From positions 1 to 51,763 of the forward strand of contig JASJOS010000028.1 of assembly GCA_030068525.1 (NCBI GenBank): a stretch of 51,763 bases of DNA, given 5' to 3'. Within the stretch, counting starts at the first letter, position 1. Each line of letters opens with the position of its first letter. The position numbers and the translations under genes were made by a program. Shown in pieces: positions 36,301 through 44,469 of this stretch. This DNA is from Xanthocytophaga flava (GTDB taxonomy: Bacteria > Bacteroidota > Bacteroidia > Cytophagales > 172606-1). The notes under the pieces were generated by a model, which made no database searches, was not told where the DNA came from, and worked only from the letters and a program-made list of their open reading frames with translations.

Positions 36301-37569
36301 CGAAAAATCGTATGTGGCAAACCCATTACGTGTACCAATCCATACCAGCTTTTTTTGTGTATCCTGATAAATGGCGTTGATATAATTATTGGCAGGAGTA
36401 TCCTGCCCCGATAGTTGCCTACGGAGTTGATTGAAAGGTTTGGTAGTTAGTTTTAACTGATTGAGTCCACCTGCAGAGGTTGCCAGCCATAAATTATGAA
36501 AGCAATCTTCCATGATTTCATGTACTCGCACTGAATTGATACTATAAGGATCTGTGTCTAATGGTAGAAATGTATGAATCATAGACTCATTGACAGGAGG
36601 TCTATCATTTTCTGATACTCCTGCGCCTATCAGTAGTAAACCGAAATTGGTGCCGACCCAGAGACGGTTAAAGGAGTCAAGATACAGACTTTCAATGTCT
36701 CCAAATGTTCTTTGTAATGGTTTTGCTTGTAGATCCGAAGGATCTGAAAGATGCTTGTTGCTTATCCATAAAACCTGATTGCCTGTGCCTACCCATAGAT
36801 CACCTCGTCTATCTATATGCAGACTTCTGATCGTGTAGGCCGAGACTGAGTTAACTTTTGTTGCCTGAAGAGAGGTTGTAGCTGAATAATTGTCTGCAAT
36901 CTGAAATTTCCATAAACCATTACTGATAGTTCCAATCCAAAGTGTATTGTGTTTGTCTGCTACAATTCGGCTGATAGAATAATCATAGGGAGATATAGTT
37001 TTAAGAGATGGATCTTGCAGATGGATTTGCCGAATATTTGTAATAAAGTTCTGGTTGTTGACCTGAATCATAAATACTCCATATCGGGCAGAGCTTACCC
37101 ATAGTCGGCCTTGAGAATCGGAGGTAATAGAAGAAATGGTAGAGGCACTGAGTGTACTAGCAAGACTGTGATAGACAGAATCTTTCAGGTGATCCTTTAT
37201 ATTGACAAATGTATCTTTACCTGCATCATACCGAAATAAACCTGCTCGTTCTGTACCTACCCAAAGCGAACCATCTGTACTCACGTATAACGCTTTAATT
37301 CGATTACTGGCTAGTCCTGTCTGGTCATTGAGAGGAAGGTCATATTTTTTCAGGGTATACCCATCATACCGATTGATTCCTTTGTTGGTTCCAACCCAGA
37401 TAAAGCCTTGTTTATCCTGAGCCACAGTCATGGCATCACTATGCGCCAATCCCTCATTTACTGTAATGTGTTCAAACTTAAATTCTTCCGGGCTATTCTG
37501 AGGGAAACCTTCTGTGACAATGCAACAGATACAGAGGAAACAGAGAATATAATTAACTAGATACTTCAT
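33304..37569 (-). CDS. Hybrid two-component regulator (Reg_prop sensor, kinase, receiver, AraC HTH)
   Basis: A 1421-aa single-chain sensor-regulator. Signal peptide (1-23); periplasmic Reg_prop propellers (about 30-740) with 'G.lWvGt' blades; Y_Y_Y domain (about 745-835); one membrane helix (about 840-860); HisKA with His893 in FFTNVSHELRTPLTL; HATPase with NLLSNALKYTP and GTGIGLSL; receiver domain (about 1163-1280) with Asp1212 in LIISDVMMPR; AraC helix-turn-helix (about 1307-1415) ending MTPSEYAKLH. It senses an oligosaccharide in the periplasm and activates the matching PUL. It is divergent from the GH43-GH105 gene, and one of two identical-type motif sites lies 15 bp upstream of its own start, so self-control is possible. 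Confidence 0.96.
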   Translation of the reverse strand: MKYLVNYILCFLCICCIVTEGFPQNSPEEFKFEHITVNEGLAHSDAMTVAQDKQGFIWVGTNKGINRYDGYTLKKYDLPLNDQTGLASNRIKALYVSTDGSLWVGTERAGLFRYDAGKDTFVNIKDHLKDSVYHSLASTLSASTISSITSDSQGRLWVSSARYGVFMIQVNNQNFITNIRQIHLQDPSLKTISPYDYSISRIVADKHNTLWIGTISNGLWKFQIADNYSATTSLQATKVNSVSAYTIRSLHIDRRGDLWVGTGNQVLWISNKHLSDPSDLQAKPLQRTFGDIESLYLDSFNRLWVGTNFGLLLIGAGVSENDRPPVNESMIHTFLPLDTDPYSINSVRVHEIMEDCFHNLWLATSAGGLNQLKLTTKPFNQLRRQLSGQDTPANNYINAIYQDTQKKLVWIGTRNGFATYDFSQKRYTNYLNRALSGDVNGIDVTAFYERQDGTIWIGTRFLGIYILNNQNTLQKLPALPANETNWNNISIEKILEDKNGYIWIATFNAGLLQFTPQGTFLRSYSLQNKKLPTDQLTALLYEKDTNILWISTRDAGLLKTKLTADSIKILHQFQHEPNNPNSLQTNYIWPLLKDKKGNLWIGTIGGGLHLLTTNEKGTEVIKSYSQWVPETDVESLLADEAGDLWIGGAGLYQFNPSTKRLIHYDVSDGLQSNSFKVGAAFHASDSTMYFGGTNGITYFRPQAIQDNPYPPLVQITGLRIMNHLISVGDSYNDRVVITKPFSKPQTIELKASENDFSIEFAGINYDNPQKHQYAYMLKGYNSHWVYAPPGQRTASFSNLPAGTYRFIVKASNGDGIWSNQNTTLTFTILPPWWRTWWAYILYACCIVGALALYRRITLKQQELKNKLAFEHFQYEKEKEINDLKLRFFTNVSHELRTPLTLILGPMEELVTATGQLTGLKDKVLLMHKQTRKLLDLVNQLLDFRKVESGNISLKASRQDIIGFLTETFLIFKLKAEELNLDYQLAVPSQPAFLYFDRSKMEIILTNLLSNALKYTPPGGKIVCSATIAGNPNETAIIKNGEVQTNYLLITIQDWGIGMKEEEVDNIFDPYYQASQTETLRMMGTGIGLSLVKQLVERHAGKITVKSQPGAGTLFTIKMPFGKDHLAPNDIRNESVIHEAEYEISHSGELPVTEQLQTSLPGSLRILLVEDNEDVLRYLQQMFESNFEIFTAPDGHEGWITALDTCPDLIISDVMMPRSDGMELCKKVKQHPKTMHIPVILLTARASAVHELEGLETGADDYIIKPFNPNILYAKADAILRNRLKLRTYYQRQILLEPTEVVIPDEDKQFLEKAMKIVESRLSEQEFNVQILVQEMGMSQSVFYRRIKSITGQTVVEFIRDIRMKRAAQLLAHTTLRISEIAFEVGIEDNKYFRQSFQKIYNMTPSEYAKLHRRTEKEETNK

Positions 37570-37583
37570 ACGATAAGACTAAA

Positions 37584-37606
37584 TTACCCCCTTTTTTTGA
37601 CGAAAA
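37584..37606 (+). promoter_or_regulatory. Likely binding site of the hybrid regulator, copy 1
   Basis: The 23-bp element runs TTACCCCC, seven T, GA, CGAAAA. The copy at 41273-41295 matches at 21 of 23 positions. In both, exactly 29 bp separate it from a TAnnTTTG box, which strongly suggests an activator site placed in register with the promoter. It also lies just upstream of the regulator gene on the other strand. Confidence 0.72.
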
Positions 37607-37635
37607 CTATCCGTGCCTGTTTTTTTAGGGACTTT

Positions 37636-37643
37636 ACTTTTGC
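37636..37643 (+). promoter_or_regulatory. -7 promoter box of the GH43-GH105 unit
   Basis: TACTTTTG fits TAnnTTTG and lies 29 bp after the regulator-type site, 101 bp before the ATG at 37745. No standard -33 TTTG at the usual distance is seen, as expected for an activator-dependent promoter. Confidence 0.6.
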
Positions 37644-37744
37644 ACAATTCAAATGATAGATTGAAAAAATTCTGATTTTCAGTATTTTCTATTTTCCAGG
37701 GCACCTATAGTTAATCGCGTTACCTACTCAAATTTTATTTCTAC

Positions 37745-39886
37745 ATGATTGTATTACCCATAAAATTAAGGAAGCCTCATTTATTGTTGCTTTGTTTTTT
37801 AGCTATCTCATTCCATGGTATGGGGTATGCAAAGAAACGTTTTGATGGAGAACTATCTGTTATGCACTTACCGGATGGCTTACCTGAAGATTCTCTGAAA
37901 AAACAAACCAGTTTTCAACCAGGAGCACGTTGGTACGATGAAAGTGGAAAGTTAATCAATGCACATGGGGGAGGATTGTTATATGATAAAAAAACATATT
38001 ATTGGTTTGGCGAGAAAAGAGGGGCAAAGGCTTCGGAAGGTGTGAATATATATTCCTCCAGGGACTTATATAACTGGAAATATGAAGGTGTAGCATTAGC
38101 CAAGTCTACAGATCCTGCCAGTGAAATAGCTACTAAAGGTTTGATGGAGCGACCTAAAGTGATCTATAACCACAAGACAAAGAAGTATGTGATGTGGTTT
38201 CATCTGGAACTACCTGGTAGAGGCTATAGTGCTGCAAGAGTAGGTATTGCAGTGAGTGATAAAGTAACAGGACCTTATAAATATCTGCATAGTTTTCGGC
38301 CTAATGGACACATGTCCAGAGATATGACTTTGTTTGTGGATGAGGATGGATCTGCTTATTATATTTATTCTGCCCGTGATAATTATGATTTGCGTATTGT
38401 AAAGTTATCTGATGACTTTTTGAGTGCCACCCAGAAAGATACGTTGTTATTCAGCGAACATCGGGAGGCCCCAGCCTTGTTTAAATACAAAGGTGACTAT
38501 TATTTGATTACTAGTGGTTGTACCGGATGGGCTCCCAATCGTGCCAGTCTTCATACATCCAAATCTTTGTTTGGTCCCTGGCAAATGGTAGGAGATCCGA
38601 TGAAAGGTGTATTGGCAGAGAAAACATTTGATGGACAGTCAACCTACATTCTTCCAGTGCAGGGGAAAAAAGATGCGTTTATCTTTATGGCAGACAGATG
38701 GAACCCAAAGAACCTGACAGATAGCCGATATCTTTGGTTGCCCATTACATTTGAGAACAACAGCCCGGTTATTGAGTGGACAGAAGAATGGAATCTGACT
38801 ACTGGCTGGAATCCTTTGCCTGCTGCCCAACAAGAAGTAAAATCTATTATTCAGAAAGTAAACAACTACTGGCAGACTACTAACCCTACACATGGGAGAG
38901 CTTTTTGGGATAATGCAGCCTATCATACAGGAAACATGGAAGCGTATTTTTTATTTGGAGAGGAAGCATACCGAAACTATTCGCAGGCATGGGCAGAACA
39001 TAATGAATGGAAAGGGGCTAAGTCTACCGATAAATCTACCTGGAAATATAGCTATGGTGAAACGGATGACTATGTTTTGTTTGGTGACTGGCAAATCTGT
39101 TTTCAGACTTATATTGACCTGTACACACTTAAACACGATTCTATCCGAATAGTTCGTGCAAAGGAAGTAATGGAGTATGAAATGTCGACATCAAAATCAG
39201 ATTACTGGTGGTGGGCTGATGGGTTGTATATGGTCATGCCTGTGATGATGAAATTGTATAAGGAGACAGGGAATAAACAATACCTGGATAAACTATATGA
39301 ATACTTTACCTATGCTAACAGTATTATGTATGATACAGAAGCTAAGCTGTATTATCGGGATGCAAAATATGTATATCCCAAACATAAGAGTGTAAACGGA
39401 CACAAGGATTTCTGGGCAAGGGGTGATGGATGGGTATTTGCTGCTTTGGCAAAGGTACTGAAAGATCTGCCTGCAAACGATCCCCACAGACAGGAATACA
39501 TTGCCAAATATAAAGGTATGGCAGAGGCAATTCGTATGTGTCAGCAACCAGAAGGATACTGGACCCGGAGTCTGCTTGATCCTGCCCATGCTCCCGGCCC
39601 TGAAACCAGTGGAACTGCCTTTTTTACGTATGGATTTCTGTGGGGCATCAACAATAGCTATCTGGATGAGAAAACTTATTTACCTGTAGTTCAGAAAAGC
39701 TGGCAATATCTTTCAACGTTTGCCTTACAATCAGATGGTAAAATAGGCTATGTACAGCCTATTGGAGAAAAGGCCATTCCAGGACAAGTGGTTGACAAGA
39801 ACTCAACATCCAATTTTGGAGTAGGAGCTTTTCTGTTGGCTGGATGTGAAATGTACCGCTATCTCAACTGGAAAAATAGTAAGTAG
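37745..39886 (+). CDS. Fusion glycosidase: GH43 (subfamily 24/34-like) plus GH105
   Basis: A 713-aa exported enzyme (signal 1-29). Residues about 55-355 are a GH43 five-bladed propeller with the exo-beta-1,3-galactanase-like start INAHGGGLLYDKKTYYWFGE. It has MERP (Glu135), HREAPA (Glu241, the general acid position) and FDGQST (Gln298, where GH43_24 enzymes use Gln in place of a carboxylate base). Residues about 370-710 are a GH105 alpha/alpha barrel with WWWADGLYMVMP (catalytic-type Asp492), DFWARGDGWVFAALA and ETSGTAFFTYG. GH105 removes unsaturated uronic acid from oligosaccharides. Joining both in one chain suggests successive action on one side chain. Confidence 0.88.
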   Translation: MIVLPIKLRKPHLLLLCFLAISFHGMGYAKKRFDGELSVMHLPDGLPEDSLKKQTSFQPGARWYDESGKLINAHGGGLLYDKKTYYWFGEKRGAKASEGVNIYSSRDLYNWKYEGVALAKSTDPASEIATKGLMERPKVIYNHKTKKYVMWFHLELPGRGYSAARVGIAVSDKVTGPYKYLHSFRPNGHMSRDMTLFVDEDGSAYYIYSARDNYDLRIVKLSDDFLSATQKDTLLFSEHREAPALFKYKGDYYLITSGCTGWAPNRASLHTSKSLFGPWQMVGDPMKGVLAEKTFDGQSTYILPVQGKKDAFIFMADRWNPKNLTDSRYLWLPITFENNSPVIEWTEEWNLTTGWNPLPAAQQEVKSIIQKVNNYWQTTNPTHGRAFWDNAAYHTGNMEAYFLFGEEAYRNYSQAWAEHNEWKGAKSTDKSTWKYSYGETDDYVLFGDWQICFQTYIDLYTLKHDSIRIVRAKEVMEYEMSTSKSDYWWWADGLYMVMPVMMKLYKETGNKQYLDKLYEYFTYANSIMYDTEAKLYYRDAKYVYPKHKSVNGHKDFWARGDGWVFAALAKVLKDLPANDPHRQEYIAKYKGMAEAIRMCQQPEGYWTRSLLDPAHAPGPETSGTAFFTYGFLWGINNSYLDEKTYLPVVQKSWQYLSTFALQSDGKIGYVQPIGEKAIPGQVVDKNSTSNFGVGAFLLAGCEMYRYLNWKNSK

Positions 39887-39936
39887 TTTTTCGATGCAAG
39901 ATCTTTAGTATTCTATATTTCAAAATAATTCACCTT

Positions 39937-41190
39937 ATGAAGAAATACTATTTCTATTCTCTATTTCTTGTTTTACTAACCCTCACTATAAGTACTGCAG
40001 GATATGCTCAAAAGAAACAAAATGCAAAAAAAGTTCAACCCTTAAATGATCGTGTGTATTGGTTGAAGGAAATGGATAAAATGGTGAGACCTATGGTGCG
40101 CAGCCTGGCTCATGATAGCCTACGGATAGCTATGCCACAGGTAACCTCTGTTCGGATTGACAATCGGAATCACCGGATACAGGTACAATATCTGGAAGTA
40201 CTTGGGCGGGTATTGAGTGGAATTGCTCCCTGGCTGCAACTAGAGGGTGGTAGTGCTGACGAAGTGGCTCTGCGAAAACAATATCGTCAGTGGGTGCTGG
40301 AAGGAATTTCGCATGCATTGGATTCTACATCAAAGGATTATATGCGTTTTGATATTGGTGGTCAGCAGTTGGTTGATGCTTCATATCTGGCTTATGCCTT
40401 GATACGTGCTCCCTGGATCTGGGAACATATGAATGCTATCGATAAACAACGTCTCGTAACTTCTTTCCGAACAACCCGAAAATTTAAGCCCGTTTTCTCA
40501 AACTGGTTACTATTTTCGGCTATGACAGAAGCCTTCTTCTGTAAATATGGGTATGAATGGGATCCTATGCGAGTGGATTATGCCCTTCAGCAATTAGAGC
40601 AATGGTATGTAGGAGATGGGATGTATACAGATGGTGTGAGTTATGCATTTGATTATTATAACAGCTATGTAATACATCCTTATCTGGCTGCTATTACCAG
40701 CATCATTGGCCAGAAGACAAATGCCTACAACTCTATGACTGAGAAGATTAAGAAGCGTAATGAACGATACGCTATTATTCAGGAAAGACTGATTAATACG
40801 GATGGGACCTATCCTGCTACTGGTCGGTCAATTGTGTATAGGGGCGCAGCTTTTCACCATCTGGCAGATATGGCCTGGCGCAAAGCATTGCCTGAGCAGT
40901 TAAGTCCTGCACAGGTGCGTTGTGCATTGACTGCTGTGATCAAAAAAACATTGGAGAGCCCATCTACCTACAAAGATGGATGGCTGACAATTGGCTTGTA
41001 TGGTTCTCAACCAGACATTGCTGATTTTTACAATAATCAGGGTAGTTTATACATCTGTACCAATATATTTTTGCCTTTAGGCTTACCTGAATCTGATCCT
41101 TTCTGGGCTAGTCCGGCTGCAAAATGGAGTGCTCAGAAAATCTGGAGTGGAGAGGATTTTCATAATGATCACAGTGCCGATTTGAGATAA
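39937..41190 (+). CDS. DUF2264-family enzyme, likely GH154-type exo-beta-glucuronidase
   Basis: A 417-aa exported protein (signal 1-24, ending AGYAQ). It matches the DUF2264 pattern: DRVYWLKEMDKMVRPMVRSLA, GRVLSGIAPWL, RFDIGGQQLVDASYLAYALIRAP, KFKPVFSNWLLFSAMTEAF, YVGDGMYTDGVSYAFDYYNSYVIHP, TGRSIVYRGAAFHHL. An alpha/alpha-barrel is expected. Members of this group from Bacteroides arabinogalactan loci are classified as GH154 beta-glucuronidases; that activity is inferred here. The gene lies 50 bp after the GH43-GH105 gene and is ended by a strong terminator, so the two form one unit. Confidence 0.85.
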   Translation: MKKYYFYSLFLVLLTLTISTAGYAQKKQNAKKVQPLNDRVYWLKEMDKMVRPMVRSLAHDSLRIAMPQVTSVRIDNRNHRIQVQYLEVLGRVLSGIAPWLQLEGGSADEVALRKQYRQWVLEGISHALDSTSKDYMRFDIGGQQLVDASYLAYALIRAPWIWEHMNAIDKQRLVTSFRTTRKFKPVFSNWLLFSAMTEAFFCKYGYEWDPMRVDYALQQLEQWYVGDGMYTDGVSYAFDYYNSYVIHPYLAAITSIIGQKTNAYNSMTEKIKKRNERYAIIQERLINTDGTYPATGRSIVYRGAAFHHLADMAWRKALPEQLSPAQVRCALTAVIKKTLESPSTYKDGWLTIGLYGSQPDIADFYNNQGSLYICTNIFLPLGLPESDPFWASPAAKWSAQKIWSGEDFHNDHSADLR

Positions 41191-41196
41191 ACTACT

Positions 41197-41245
41197 TAAT
41201 AAGCCACTCTGAAATTATAAAATTTTGATTCAGAGTGGCTTATTA
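41197..41245 (+). terminator. Strong terminator after the glycosidase genes
   Basis: TAATAAGCCACTCTGAA (41197-41213) and TTCAGAGTGGCTTATTA (41229-41245) are a perfect 17-bp stem with a 15-nt loop. It lies 6 bp after the DUF2264 stop. A long T-run is missing, but the stem is strong enough for termination. Confidence 0.85.
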
Positions 41246-41272
41246 CTTCAAAGAAATCTTCTTCTTTCTAAT

Positions 41273-41295
41273 TTACCCCCCTTTTTTGGCGAAAA
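41273..41295 (+). promoter_or_regulatory. Likely binding site of the hybrid regulator, copy 2
   Basis: The 23-bp element runs TTACCCCCC, six T, GG, CGAAAA, with two mismatches against the copy at 37584-37606. It sits 112 bp before the susC start and 29 bp before the TAAATTTG box, the same offset as copy 1. Confidence 0.72.
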
Positions 41296-41324
41296 TTCCC
41301 CCCAGAGCCTCCAATAAGCTTCTT

Positions 41325-41332
41325 TAAATTTG
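41325..41332 (+). promoter_or_regulatory. -7 promoter box of the susCD unit
   Basis: TAAATTTG fits TAnnTTTG. It lies 29 bp downstream of the second regulator-type site and 75 bp upstream of the susC ATG, matching the layout at 37636. Confidence 0.6.
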
Positions 41333-41407
41333 AATTATTCGAATACAAAATTGTATACCTGTTAGTATTTTTTTCAAAATCACTGTATTTTAAATCTAAA
41401 GTTGCCT

Positions 41408-44400
41408 ATGAAAATCAGATGGTTACTAGTCTTATGTGTATGGCTTCCGTTTGAAAGAGTTTTTGCTCTTGCTCCTGAAAGTCATAAAAACTCTTCAAAA
41501 CCCACCTCTTTATTGCCTTTATCAAAAACTGGTACCAGTGTAGCTGATATCCAGGTAACAGGAACTATTACTGATGACAAAGGAGAGATATTGCCAGGAG
41601 TGAGTATCTTGTTAAAGGGAACCTCTATTGGTACAACTACGAATAGTGAAGGGAAATATTCACTCAATATACCAGACGGAACCAAAGATCCTGTATTGAT
41701 CTTCTCTTTTATTGGATATACTACCGAGGAGGTAACAGTTGGTAACCGTACTTCAGTGGATGTAAAGTTACTTCCTGACTTGCAATCGTTAAGCGAGGTT
41801 GTTGTGGTAGGGTATGGTACCCAGAAACGTTCAGATATTACTGGAGCTGTGGCTTCGGTACCTAAGGCACGTCTTTCTCAGTTGCCTATCACTAATGTTT
41901 TGCAAGCTATACAGGGTTCTGTTGCTGGGGTAAATATTTCACAGGGTTCTTCTGTGCCAGGCTCAGCACCCTCAGTAAGTGTTCGTGGGCAAAATTCCAT
42001 TAATGCCAGTACTACACCATTTATTGTTGTGGATGGAATTCCTTTGAGTAAAACAGGAGGCTCCTTGAATGACATCAATCCCAATGACATTGAGTCAATG
42101 GAAATTCTGAAAGATGCTTCTGCTGTGGCTATTTATGGTGTAAATGGTTCTAATGGAGTTATCCTGATTACAACCAAGCGTGGAACAAGTGGCAAACCTA
42201 CGATCCGATACAATGCCTATACAGGGATTGAAAACTACGCTCATATTCTGAAGCCACGTAATGGGGAGCAGTATCTTCAAAAATACAAAGATTACATGAT
42301 CCAGACAGGGCAGACTCAAACCAGTCCTGTACCAAATTATGATGAGCTGCCTAACTATAATGCTGGAATCACAACAGACTGGATTAAGGAATCAAGCCAG
42401 ACAGGTATACTACAAGATCATAACTTGAGTATATCCGGAGGTTCAGATAAGACACGTTATTTTATTTCTGGTGAATACCTGGATCAAAAAGGGGTAATCA
42501 AAGGCTATCAATACAAAAGGGTAAGCTTCCGGTCTAATCTGGATGTAGATGTGACCAATTATCTGACAGCTGGGACATCTTTGTTTATTGCTAATAACAA
42601 TTACGATGGGGGAAGATCCAATCTGTTAAATGCATCTGCTATGAGCCCATATGGACAGATGTATAATGCAGATGGATCGTATAAAATCTATCCTATGTTT
42701 CCAGAACAGTTGTATACCAATCCACTGCTTGGATTGACTACTGATCGGGTAGATCGCAGCACCAATGTGAATGGTAATGCCTATGCTCAAATTAAGTTTG
42801 GTGGTGCATTGAATGGATTGAAATATCGCATGAACTTAGGTTATACCTATCTGCCTACACGTACTGCCAGTTATACCGGACGTCCCGCTAATGATATGTT
42901 GGGAACTGCAAGAACTTCTTACTCTGAGACCAATAGTTTCGTATTGGAAAACATCCTCTCCTATACTAAGGACTGGGGTGTGAACCACCTGGATGTAACC
43001 GCATTATATAGTGCTCAGCAAAGGAGATATAATACATCCAGTGCCAATGCAACAGGATTTGTCAATGATCAGTTGTCGTTTAATAACTTAGGCGCAGGTG
43101 CTACTCAGACCAGTACTTCTTATGCTGACCGATATGCTCTTAACTCACAGATGGGGCGTATTAATTACTCTTATGATAGCCGATACTTATTGACATTGAC
43201 AGCACGTCGGGATGGTGCTTCTGTAATGGGGGGAAACACAAGCAAATATGGAATATTTCCTTCTGCTGCCATAGGCTGGAATATTAGCAATGAGGCCTTT
43301 ATGAAAAATATTTCACCCATTAGCAATCTGAAATTAAGATTCTCATATGGGAAGTCAGGAAATGAAGCTATCAATGTTTATGGTACCATTACAACTAACG
43401 GCACTGTTCGATCTCCTTTTAATGGTGTGAGTACTATTGGAGCTGTAGCTGGCAATCTGGGAAATGGAGATCTTCATTGGGAGTCAACATTGAGTCGTAA
43501 CCTGGGTTTAGATTTTGGATTTCTGAATAATCGTTTCAGTGGTAGTATAGATATTTATTCAAATACATCCAAAGACTTACTACTTCTGAGAAGCTTACCT
43601 ATTATTACAGGATATTCAAGTGTTTGGGATAACATAGGGGAAACCTCCAACAAAGGAATCGAAGTTACACTGAACACCCACAATATAGACAAAGGAGATT
43701 TTAAATGGGAAAGTACTATCGTTTTCACTTCCAATAAAAACCGTATTGTAGATTTATATGGAGATAAAAAGGATGATCTGGGAAATCGCTGGTTTATCGG
43801 ACAACCCGTTAGTGTAGTATATGATTACAAAATGGCTGGAGTATGGCAAACAGGAGAAGATGCTTCTTCACAAGATCCAGGTGCTGTAGCGGGAGATTTG
43901 AAATTTGCTGATCTGAATGGAGACAAAAAGATTACTGCAGATGGTGACCGAATGATATTGGGACAAAGAGCGCCTAAATGGACTGGAGGATTAACCAATA
44001 CATTTCATTATAAAAACCTTCATTTAAGCATTTTTATCCAAACTGCTCAGGGTATTACCCGAAACAATCCAGATCTGACTTATGCAGATGAGACTGGTAA
44101 GCGTAATACTCCTATTGATGTAGGTTACTGGACTGCTGAAAATAAAAGTAATACACGTCCGTCACTTGCATTTAAAAATCCTCGTGGTTATGGCTATGCT
44201 TCCGATGCCAGCTATACCAGAATTAAAGACGTAACCTTGAGTTATGTATTTGGACAGAAGATAGTAGATAAGCTGCATTTGGGAAGTCTTACAGCTTATG
44301 CGAGTGGCAGAAACCTTCATACATTCACTAACTGGATTGGATGGGACCCTGAAGCTGTTCAGCAGTCTCGTGGGGTAGGTGATTGGGCCAACAACTATCC

Positions 44401-44446
44401 TGTAACCCGTTCCTTTGTATTTGGGATAAATGTAACCCTTCGTTAA
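41408..44446 (+). CDS. SusC/RagA-family TonB-dependent outer-membrane transporter
   Basis: A 1012-aa TonB-linked porin. A signal peptide (1-21, ending VFALA) is followed by a carboxypeptidase-regulatory-like beta-sandwich (about 50-125; VTGTITDDKGEILPGVSILLKG), the Ton-box-like LSEVVVVGYGTQ and a plug domain with SVRGQNSINASTTPFIVVDGIP. The long barrel ends with RSFVFGINVTLR. It imports oligosaccharides captured by the SusD lipoprotein encoded just downstream. The ATG at 41408 is preferred over a TTG at 41402. It has its own regulator-type site and -7 box, separate from the glycosidase unit. Confidence 0.96.
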   Translation: MKIRWLLVLCVWLPFERVFALAPESHKNSSKPTSLLPLSKTGTSVADIQVTGTITDDKGEILPGVSILLKGTSIGTTTNSEGKYSLNIPDGTKDPVLIFSFIGYTTEEVTVGNRTSVDVKLLPDLQSLSEVVVVGYGTQKRSDITGAVASVPKARLSQLPITNVLQAIQGSVAGVNISQGSSVPGSAPSVSVRGQNSINASTTPFIVVDGIPLSKTGGSLNDINPNDIESMEILKDASAVAIYGVNGSNGVILITTKRGTSGKPTIRYNAYTGIENYAHILKPRNGEQYLQKYKDYMIQTGQTQTSPVPNYDELPNYNAGITTDWIKESSQTGILQDHNLSISGGSDKTRYFISGEYLDQKGVIKGYQYKRVSFRSNLDVDVTNYLTAGTSLFIANNNYDGGRSNLLNASAMSPYGQMYNADGSYKIYPMFPEQLYTNPLLGLTTDRVDRSTNVNGNAYAQIKFGGALNGLKYRMNLGYTYLPTRTASYTGRPANDMLGTARTSYSETNSFVLENILSYTKDWGVNHLDVTALYSAQQRRYNTSSANATGFVNDQLSFNNLGAGATQTSTSYADRYALNSQMGRINYSYDSRYLLTLTARRDGASVMGGNTSKYGIFPSAAIGWNISNEAFMKNISPISNLKLRFSYGKSGNEAINVYGTITTNGTVRSPFNGVSTIGAVAGNLGNGDLHWESTLSRNLGLDFGFLNNRFSGSIDIYSNTSKDLLLLRSLPIITGYSSVWDNIGETSNKGIEVTLNTHNIDKGDFKWESTIVFTSNKNRIVDLYGDKKDDLGNRWFIGQPVSVVYDYKMAGVWQTGEDASSQDPGAVAGDLKFADLNGDKKITADGDRMILGQRAPKWTGGLTNTFHYKNLHLSIFIQTAQGITRNNPDLTYADETGKRNTPIDVGYWTAENKSNTRPSLAFKNPRGYGYASDASYTRIKDVTLSYVFGQKIVDKLHLGSLTAYASGRNLHTFTNWIGWDPEAVQQSRGVGDWANNYPVTRSFVFGINVTLR

Positions 44447-44469
44447 TTGTCAGCAACCTCAGATTTATA

